Positions 57,965 through 64,000 of a stretch of DNA of 64,000 bases are shown here, piece by piece (positions within the stretch are counted from its first letter, which is position 1; every line of letters starts with the position of its first letter). A model generated the notes under the pieces. The model did no database searches. It was not told the DNA's origin and saw only the letters and a program-made list of their open reading frames with translations. The DNA comes from an uncultured Bacteroidales bacterium (GTDB lineage: Bacteria; Bacteroidota; Bacteroidia; Bacteroidales; P3), in the NCBI GenBank assembly GCA_900316965.1, contig ONEY01000009.1:62001-126000 (forward strand), given 5' to 3'. The translations under genes and the position numbers were made by a program.

Positions 57965-60310
57965 TCACAAAACATTGGTCAGTATGGGCGACTTTGACAT
58001 ATCGCTTGGGTTGGTGCCTGGCACCCCTTCGGGGATGGCGATGCCCAGTTTGCGGAAGTGTTTTTTCCAGTATTTCGGCATCTTGCCACGCTTGTTGCGG
58101 AAGTTCATCGGCTGGTTTTTGAACAGATGGTTGCCAGCGGCGTCAAGATATGCCTCGTACACCAGCTCAGAGCAGTACATCTGTCCATTGTCGGGCAGGA
58201 AACTGTCGTCGTAGGGCTGTCCAAGGAACGACTTGGCGCGGGCAATTACCGCTGCGGTGTCGAACGGCACGTTGAGGCGGTAGGCGCTGAAGGCACCGAA
58301 GGTGTGGTAGCTCCATCTGTTGTAGGGGACGCGATGAACACCATTGTCGCCCGAGGCTTCGATAATCCAAACCTGACCGGTGCTGTCAACCTCAACGATG
58401 GCCACGTGAGTGTATTCGCCAGTACTGCTGCTTATGGCTTTCTCCATATCCGAATACTGTCGCAAACAAAACAGCAGGTCGCCGCTTTTGAACTTGTATA
58501 GCGGCTTCAAAGTCTTATTGTCCAGGAAGCCCTTTAAGAGCATTCCGTCGGGCATCATAGGCTTCAATGCCTGCCAGAGGCAGGGTTGGAAGGATGAAAA
58601 GTACGCCGTAGGGCTGTTGACATACATTGGCAGCAGCCAGGGGAAACGAGTATGGCCACCAATTTCGTTGTGGGCGGAACAGCTGCCGCTAAATGTGAGA
58701 GTGTCGCCCGTTGCATTGGTAATAGTGATATGGTATCCATAGTTGTTTGTGCTCCAACTGCCTGAAGATTGCCTCAGGATGGCGTAGACATCAATGGTAG
58801 AGTCGTCGAGGCCGAAGTCGGCAGCGGAAGGGTTGGTGTCGTATCGGAGGCTGAGGTTACGCAAAGCCTCTTCGACTTGTGCCACCGGGAAATAGCGGTT
58901 GACGAAGCTTCCGCTGTCGAAGTTTTTCTCAGCTTCGTACAGCTCGTCGCCGTTGCGGCGATAAGTTATAATATAAGGGGTATAGTGATAACAGCCAGAG
59001 CTGTGGGTTTGTATGGTTATGCTTTGCAGTTTTTTGGAGATAAAGTCTTTGAGAGGGTTGTCGAAGTGGAATGGCTCGATGTGTCCAGCTGTGTCAATGC
59101 GGCGTTGGGTGTTGTCGGCAAGGCAAAGGATGATGTGGATGTCGCTTGTTGGGTCGGGTTTTAGGGCGACGATACCCGTTGTGTGAGCAATGCGGTACCA
59201 TCCTTTGTTGTCAGTCAAATAAACGCTTTTGCCGTCGCTGCCCCACATCCGCTGCCCGTGTCCCAGTTTCAGCCAGGTCCAGTCCTCTTCGATGGGACGC
59301 TGTGTGGTGTAGTATAAGCAGGTGTCCACTTTGCCGTCGGCGCTGATGCGCAGCACGCCGAAAGGAACAGAGGCGTACATCTTGCCGTCGACAACGCGGA
59401 TAAGCCTGTCGACAGACACATCAAAGGTAGTATGGCTTCCGTACACTGTCCTCCGTTCAAGTTGGCCGCTGTCGGATATGTACCAAAGTGCAGCCTCCTC
59501 GCGGTCAACCTCGCATTGCACCATTGGCACCGGGTGCCATTCGGGAGTGCCGGACAACGATGTGCAGAACATTGTGTTGTTTTGGGTGACGTAAGCAGAA
59601 TTGTTCCATATATGTATGCTGCCGATACCAGAACTTTTGAAATAAGTCTTGCTTCCCAGTTGGTCCTTTGGTGTTGGCAGGCGTCGGAATGAGCGCCAGT
59701 TGTCGTTGGTTAGATACAGTTGGTTTTCGCAGGTGCCAATCATGCCCGAAAGATTGCCAGTCATATAGATGGCATTGATAGAAATAAGAGTATCGAAATC
59801 TTTGCGCAGGGTGGTGAAAGTGCGGCCGCTGTCGGCCGAAAAGAAAAGCGCGCCAGGACTTGTGGCTTGAGCCGAACCCATCCATAGGTTGCCGTCGCTG
59901 TGGTAGCAGAAACCGTGGATCCAATGCGTGCCCTCGCCGAAAAAGACCGTGTCGAATGTCATGCCGCGGTCGGAGGTTCGCAGAATGAAGTTGTAATTGC
60001 TAGGAATGAAGCCGGCCACAACTGCCACCTTGTCGCCGAAGGCCGCCACGCGTTCGAGTGTAGGGCTACTCATATATTCTTCCTTTGGCTGCATAGCTGT
60101 GCGCCACGTCGAGTGGATGTTGTTGGCGGTGTGCACTTTGCCGCAGCGAGTTACAAGCCAGATGCGGCCGGCATCCGATACAGTGTGGTAGTAGGAGCAA
60201 CGGACTTCAAGGTTGGTGCGTCGGTCGCGTTGTTGAGCTTGAAGAGGCGGCAGGGTAGTGGCAATAGTTAGCAGAAATAATAACGTTGTTTTTGTGAGGG
60301 GTTTCATCAT
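57965..60310 (-). CDS. Exported beta-propeller protein fused to a YiiX-type (permuted papain-like) hydrolase domain
   Basis: The protein has 781 residues with a signal peptide (MMKPLTKTTLLFLLTIATTLPPLQAQ). Residues about 35-400 contain sialidase/BNR or YCF48-like propeller repeats (SDAGRIWLVTRCGKVHTANN; ILRTSDRGMTFDTVFFG; SADSGRTFTTLRK). The C-terminal about 170 residues are a YiiX/permuted NlpC-P60 fold: SGDLLFCLRQ, His635 in EYTHVAIVEVD and Cys713 in GQMYCSELVYEAY. The His precedes the Cys, which is the circularly permuted order. All catalytic candidates are present. It is convergent to the outer-membrane receptor gene and stands alone. The role is unknown, possibly a cell-wall or lipid hydrolase carried on a surface platform. 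Confidence 0.8.
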   Translation of the reverse strand: MMKPLTKTTLLFLLTIATTLPPLQAQQRDRRTNLEVRCSYYHTVSDAGRIWLVTRCGKVHTANNIHSTWRTAMQPKEEYMSSPTLERVAAFGDKVAVVAGFIPSNYNFILRTSDRGMTFDTVFFGEGTHWIHGFCYHSDGNLWMGSAQATSPGALFFSADSGRTFTTLRKDFDTLISINAIYMTGNLSGMIGTCENQLYLTNDNWRSFRRLPTPKDQLGSKTYFKSSGIGSIHIWNNSAYVTQNNTMFCTSLSGTPEWHPVPMVQCEVDREEAALWYISDSGQLERRTVYGSHTTFDVSVDRLIRVVDGKMYASVPFGVLRISADGKVDTCLYYTTQRPIEEDWTWLKLGHGQRMWGSDGKSVYLTDNKGWYRIAHTTGIVALKPDPTSDIHIILCLADNTQRRIDTAGHIEPFHFDNPLKDFISKKLQSITIQTHSSGCYHYTPYIITYRRNGDELYEAEKNFDSGSFVNRYFPVAQVEEALRNLSLRYDTNPSAADFGLDDSTIDVYAILRQSSGSWSTNNYGYHITITNATGDTLTFSGSCSAHNEIGGHTRFPWLLPMYVNSPTAYFSSFQPCLWQALKPMMPDGMLLKGFLDNKTLKPLYKFKSGDLLFCLRQYSDMEKAISSSTGEYTHVAIVEVDSTGQVWIIEASGDNGVHRVPYNRWSYHTFGAFSAYRLNVPFDTAAVIARAKSFLGQPYDDSFLPDNGQMYCSELVYEAYLDAAGNHLFKNQPMNFRNKRGKMPKYWKKHFRKLGIAIPEGVPGTNPSDMSKSPILTNVL

Positions 60311-60638
60311 GCATATATATGGTTTGTTACTTTTTTATGAGTAACATAAAACAATTTTTTTTTTTGCATTGCTAACGTGAAAAACGCGTATTAATTGTCC
60401 CAAAAGCGCCACAAAAGAGATTTCGGTTTTCTGTAGCGAAAGGGTAACGAGGCAGAGGTGTAGGAGGGAAATAGCCTCATGGCAGCGAGAGGAAAGTAGA
60501 GGCGTTGTCTTTATATTTATATTGTTTCAAAATTTTTTATGGTCGTTTTTAATATATTTTTCGTAATTTTGTAATTTCGTTGTGTGCTCAAAATTGGGCG
60601 CAACGGCGTGATTATAAGTATACAATATTCAACAAGGT
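60311..60638. other. Divergent gap between the propeller-YiiX gene and ileS
   Basis: AT-rich ends with a more GC-rich middle. A + strand TAATTTTG box (60564-60571) lies 67 bases before ileS but no -33 partner is clear. No coding frame is recognised. Confidence 0.45.
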
Positions 60639-63600
60639 ATGAAGTATAACGAATATAAGCAGCTTAATTTAACCCAGATTGGCGAGGATATACGCCGCTG
60701 GTGGGAGGAAAATGAAACCTTCGAGAAAGGCCAGAAGTTGAGCGAGGGGCATCCCTCATTTGTGTTCTATGACGGACCTCCGTCGGCTAATGGCAAGCCT
60801 GGCATTCACCATGTTATGGCTCGTACCATCAAGGATGTTTTCTGCCGCTATAAGGCACAGAAGGGTTTTCATGTTGACCGCAAAGCAGGATGGGACACCC
60901 ACGGTTTGCCTGTTGAGCTAGGTGTTGAAAAAACTCTTGGCATCACCAAGGAAGACATTGGCAAGACTATCAGTGTGGACGATTACAATCACGCCTGTCG
61001 CACCGAGGTGTTGAAATACAAAGATCTTTGGGACGAGTTGACCCGCCAAATGGGTTATTGGGTTGACCTTAAGAATCCTTATATCACTTTCGACAACAAT
61101 TACATAGAGACGTTGTGGTTTTTGCTCAAGAAGCTCTACAACAAAGGGCTTCTTTATAAAGGCTATACCATACAGCCTTTCAGCCCCGCAGCAGGCACAG
61201 GCCTCTCGAGCCATGAGCTTAACCTTCCTGGCTGCTATCGTGATGTCAAGGACACCACCTGTGTGGCCATGTTCAAGTTGGTTTCCGGTATTGCCGAGCA
61301 GTCGGAAATACCCACCTATGCCATTGCATGGACAACTACACCCTGGACATTGCCTTCGAACACAGCGCTATGTGTGGGTCCCAATATTGACTATGTCCTT
61401 CTCGAAACCACACATCCCTACAGCGAGGCTCCATGCCGTATTCTTATGGCTAAGGCTCTGGTGTCGAGTATGTTTCCGGAAGGTAAGAGCCCCGAATACA
61501 AAATTGTCGGCGAGTATAAAGGCACCGATCTTGAGGGCATTCGCTACGAGCAGCTTATACCTTGGGTCAAGCCAAGAGAGGTTAGCGACAAGGGCTCTTT
61601 CCGCATAATCCTTGGCGACTATGTCACCACAGAGGATGGTACCGGTATTGTGCATATAGCGCCTACCTTTGGTGCCGACGACGCCCGTGTTGCCAAGAAG
61701 GCCGGCATTGGCGAGCTTCTCCTCTTCGACCGCGATGGCAAGCAGTTGCCAATGGTCGACCGCCAAGGCCGTTTTGCTCCCATCGAGGACTTAGATCCTA
61801 AGTGGGTGGCTGAGAACATGAACACAGAACTTTATGGCCAGTATGCAGGCAAGTTTGTCAAGAACGCCTACGACCCCACCAAGACAGAGAAGGATATGAG
61901 TCTTGACGTAGAGATTGTTGTCATGCTTAAAGGCGAATACAAGCTCTTCAAGAGCGAGAAGCATACACACAGCTATCCTCATTGCTGGCGTACCGACAAG
62001 CCGGTGTTGTACTATCCTCTTGACAGCTGGTTTATTCGTACCACCGCCTTGCGCGACCGCATGATAGAGCTTAACAAGACCATCAATTGGAAGCCCGAGG
62101 CTACCGGCACAGGTCGTTTCGGCAACTGGCTCGAAAATATTGTCGACTGGAACCTAAGCCGCAGCCGCTACTGGGGCACACCGCTGCCAATATGGCGTAC
62201 CGAGGATGGCAAAGAGGAGATTTGCATTGGATCGGTCAAGGAACTTTGTGAGGAGATAGAGAAATCTGTCAAAGCCGGATTCATGTCGCAAGAGGAAGTC
62301 GACAAGCTCGGATATAAGTCCAACGCTAGCTTCGACCTTCACCGTCCCTATATCGACTCGGTGGTTTTGGTCTCGCCCAGTGGCAAGCCCATGCGTCGTG
62401 AGCCCGACCTGATTGACGTGTGGTTCGACAGTGGCGCAATGCCTTATGCTCAGATACATTACATGGGCGAAGAGTTGCGTCCCGACCAGTTCCCGGCCGA
62501 CTTCATCGCTGAGGGTGTCGACCAAACACGTGGTTGGTTCTACACGTTGCACGCCATCGCAACTATGTGCTTTGACAGTGTTGCTTTCAAGAATGTCATC
62601 TCCAATGGTTTGGTTCTTGACAAGAATGGCAACAAGATGTCGAAACGCCTCGGTAACGGCGTTGATCCGTTTGAGACGCTGAAAAAATATGGCCCCGACG
62701 CTACGCGCTGGTATATGATTACCAACAGCCAGCCTTGGGATAACCTTAAGTTCGATGCCGAGGGTGTCGACGAGGTGCGTCGCAAATTGTTTGGAACACT
62801 GTATAACACATATAGTTTCTTTGCCCTCTATGCCAATCTCGACGGCTTTGAATACAAAGAGGCAGACATACCCAGTGAGCGCCGTCCCGAGATTGACCGT
62901 TGGATACTTAGCGAACTCAACACACTTGTCAAGACCGTTGATGAGGCTTTTGGCGATTACGAGCCCACTCGCGCCGGCCGTGCCATAGCTGAATTTGTCG
63001 ACGCCAACCTGAGCAACTGGTATGTGCGTCTCTGCCGCCGCCGTTTCTGGAAGGGCGAATATAGCGAGGACAAGATATCTGCTTACCAGACGCTGTATAC
63101 CTGCCTCGAGACATTGGCACGACTTATGTCGCCAATAGCGCCTTTCTTCAGCGAACGTCTCTTCCAAGACCTCAACGGCGTTACACATCGCGACAATGTC
63201 GAGTCGGTTCACCACGCTGCCTTCCCTCAGGTTCACGAGGAACTTATAGTTAAGTCGCTTGAGGAACGTACGCAGCTGGCTCAGAAAATATGCTCTATGG
63301 GACTTTCATTGCGCAAGAAGAGCAATTTGCGTGTCCGCCAGCCGTTGGCAAAGATTGTTATCCCTGTTCGTGACGAGCATTTCAAAGAGCAAGTCGAGAA
63401 AATCAAATCGCTTGTCTGCAGCGAACTTAACATCAAGGATGTTGAGTTTATCTCTGCCGACAACAGTCTCTTGGTTAAGAGCATAAAGCCCAATTTCAAA
63501 ACACTAGGACCTCGCTATGGCAAGATTATGAAATCTATTGCCGCCGCTGTGGCGTCATTCTCACAACAGCAGATTTCGACTATCGAGAACGAAGGCCGCT

Positions 63601-63998
63601 ATAGTTTTGATGTTGAGGGTCAACCTGTCGAGTTGTTGATTTCCGATGTGGAGATAGCCACACAGGATATTCCAGGTTGGGTTGTGGCTAATGAGGGCAC
63701 GCTCACTGTGGCTCTTGACATCACGCTCACGCAGGAGCTTGTCGACGAAGGTATTGCTCGAGAGCTCGTCAACCGCATTCAAAATATCCGCAAGGAGGGC
63801 TACGATGTCACCGACCGTATCAATGTCACCATTGAAAGTGGAGCATGGGACGCTGCTGTCCGCAACCACATGGATTACATCTGCAGTGAGACATTGACAA
63901 CACGTCTTGAAATCGTCCCCGCCATCGAGGATGCTTCGGCTCAAACTGTTGAAATCACCGAGGGCTCCAGCGCCAAGATAATTGTCGCCAAAGTCTGA
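60639..63998 (+). CDS. ileS: Isoleucyl-tRNA synthetase
   Basis: The protein has 1119 residues and is complete (TGA at 63996-63998). It charges tRNA-Ile. The HIGH-like motif is in GPPSANGKPGIHH (46-58), the CP1 editing domain is visible with TTTPWTLPSNTAL and GTGIVHIAPTFGADD, and KMSKR is at 666-670 (KMSKRLGNGVDPFE). The C-terminal anticodon-binding and tail domains run to ASAQTVEITEGSSAKIIVAKV. The length and the GPPSANG/GIHH form match the longer, eukaryote-like class (IleRS2), which commonly tolerates mupirocin. Confidence 0.97.
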   Translation: MKYNEYKQLNLTQIGEDIRRWWEENETFEKGQKLSEGHPSFVFYDGPPSANGKPGIHHVMARTIKDVFCRYKAQKGFHVDRKAGWDTHGLPVELGVEKTLGITKEDIGKTISVDDYNHACRTEVLKYKDLWDELTRQMGYWVDLKNPYITFDNNYIETLWFLLKKLYNKGLLYKGYTIQPFSPAAGTGLSSHELNLPGCYRDVKDTTCVAMFKLVSGIAEQSEIPTYAIAWTTTPWTLPSNTALCVGPNIDYVLLETTHPYSEAPCRILMAKALVSSMFPEGKSPEYKIVGEYKGTDLEGIRYEQLIPWVKPREVSDKGSFRIILGDYVTTEDGTGIVHIAPTFGADDARVAKKAGIGELLLFDRDGKQLPMVDRQGRFAPIEDLDPKWVAENMNTELYGQYAGKFVKNAYDPTKTEKDMSLDVEIVVMLKGEYKLFKSEKHTHSYPHCWRTDKPVLYYPLDSWFIRTTALRDRMIELNKTINWKPEATGTGRFGNWLENIVDWNLSRSRYWGTPLPIWRTEDGKEEICIGSVKELCEEIEKSVKAGFMSQEEVDKLGYKSNASFDLHRPYIDSVVLVSPSGKPMRREPDLIDVWFDSGAMPYAQIHYMGEELRPDQFPADFIAEGVDQTRGWFYTLHAIATMCFDSVAFKNVISNGLVLDKNGNKMSKRLGNGVDPFETLKKYGPDATRWYMITNSQPWDNLKFDAEGVDEVRRKLFGTLYNTYSFFALYANLDGFEYKEADIPSERRPEIDRWILSELNTLVKTVDEAFGDYEPTRAGRAIAEFVDANLSNWYVRLCRRRFWKGEYSEDKISAYQTLYTCLETLARLMSPIAPFFSERLFQDLNGVTHRDNVESVHHAAFPQVHEELIVKSLEERTQLAQKICSMGLSLRKKSNLRVRQPLAKIVIPVRDEHFKEQVEKIKSLVCSELNIKDVEFISADNSLLVKSIKPNFKTLGPRYGKIMKSIAAAVASFSQQQISTIENEGRYSFDVEGQPVELLISDVEIATQDIPGWVVANEGTLTVALDITLTQELVDEGIARELVNRIQNIRKEGYDVTDRINVTIESGAWDAAVRNHMDYICSETLTTRLEIVPAIEDASAQTVEITEGSSAKIIVAKV

Positions 63999-64000
63999 CG

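Noticed and set aside
57777..58214. 145-codon + strand frame
   Set aside because: It starts before a clear terminator and overlaps the propeller-YiiX gene on the opposite strand.

Overview
The window looks like chromosomal DNA from a member of the Bacteroidales (Bacteroidota). The evidence is: TAnnTTTG-type promoters in place of the sigma-70 consensus; mostly weak Shine-Dalgarno sites; two secreted proteins with C-terminal type IX secretion (T9SS) sorting domains; and families almost confined to this phylum (DUF4295, DUF4293, DUF1599, MauE/DoxX fused to a thioredoxin-like tail, outer-membrane beta-barrel receptors with a carboxypeptidase-regulatory-like N-terminus). Genus cannot be read from the sequence. 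Several gene clusters that are usually contiguous in the group are split here: rpmG-DUF4295 lies 30 kb from ftsY-rimO, and mreB follows purH but has no mreCD behind it.

Layout. 1-10.7 kb: partial EF-hand protein (-), ackA (+), then a minus-strand block of mnmE, a small membrane protein, uvrA, DUF4295, rpmG and a ferredoxin-type aldo/keto reductase with a lipoprotein signal, then an hsp20 gene (+). 10.7-20 kb: tsaE, DUF4293, DoxX/MauE and DUF1599 (-), divergent from folP-cdaA (+), an exported M16 protease and NAD(P)HX dehydratase. 19.5-24 kb: secreted proteins on the minus strand, including a T9SS C10 cysteine protease translationally coupled to a lipoprotein. 24.2-29.8 kb: two identical tRNA-Asn, two tRNA-Ser, a broken HTH gene, and a four-gene ECF-sigma operon (sigma factor, membrane anti-sigma-like protein, coiled-coil/beta-barrel protein, DUF2807 adhesin-like protein). 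29.9-30.25 kb: an array of 42 octamers. 30.4-37 kb: DAACS symporter, HAD phosphatase, phosphofructokinase, purH, mreB. 37-44.5 kb: coiled-coil exported protein, rimO, ftsY, beta-CASP RNase-like hydrolase, CstA, YD-repeat exported protein.

44.5-52.5 kb is the accessory region. It has a 1.3-kb non-coding stretch with nested inverted and direct repeats, a strongly structured leader, a 1657-residue type ISP restriction-modification enzyme whose target-recognition segment is AT-rich compared with its flanks, a small lipoprotein and an ADP-ribosylglycohydrolase. 52.9-57.7 kb encodes an ABC exporter, a GntR/YtrA regulator and an outer-membrane receptor, with TTAACN hexamer tracts right behind the stop codons. 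58-60.3 kb encodes a beta-propeller/YiiX fusion protein, and the window ends with a complete ileS.

The best candidates for something undescribed are the ECF-sigma envelope operon with its repeat debris, the structured leader and inverted-repeat region ahead of the ISP enzyme, the propeller-YiiX fusion, and the intergenic repeat families shared between loci. None could be checked against a database; calls rest on motifs, lengths, gene order and hand reading.
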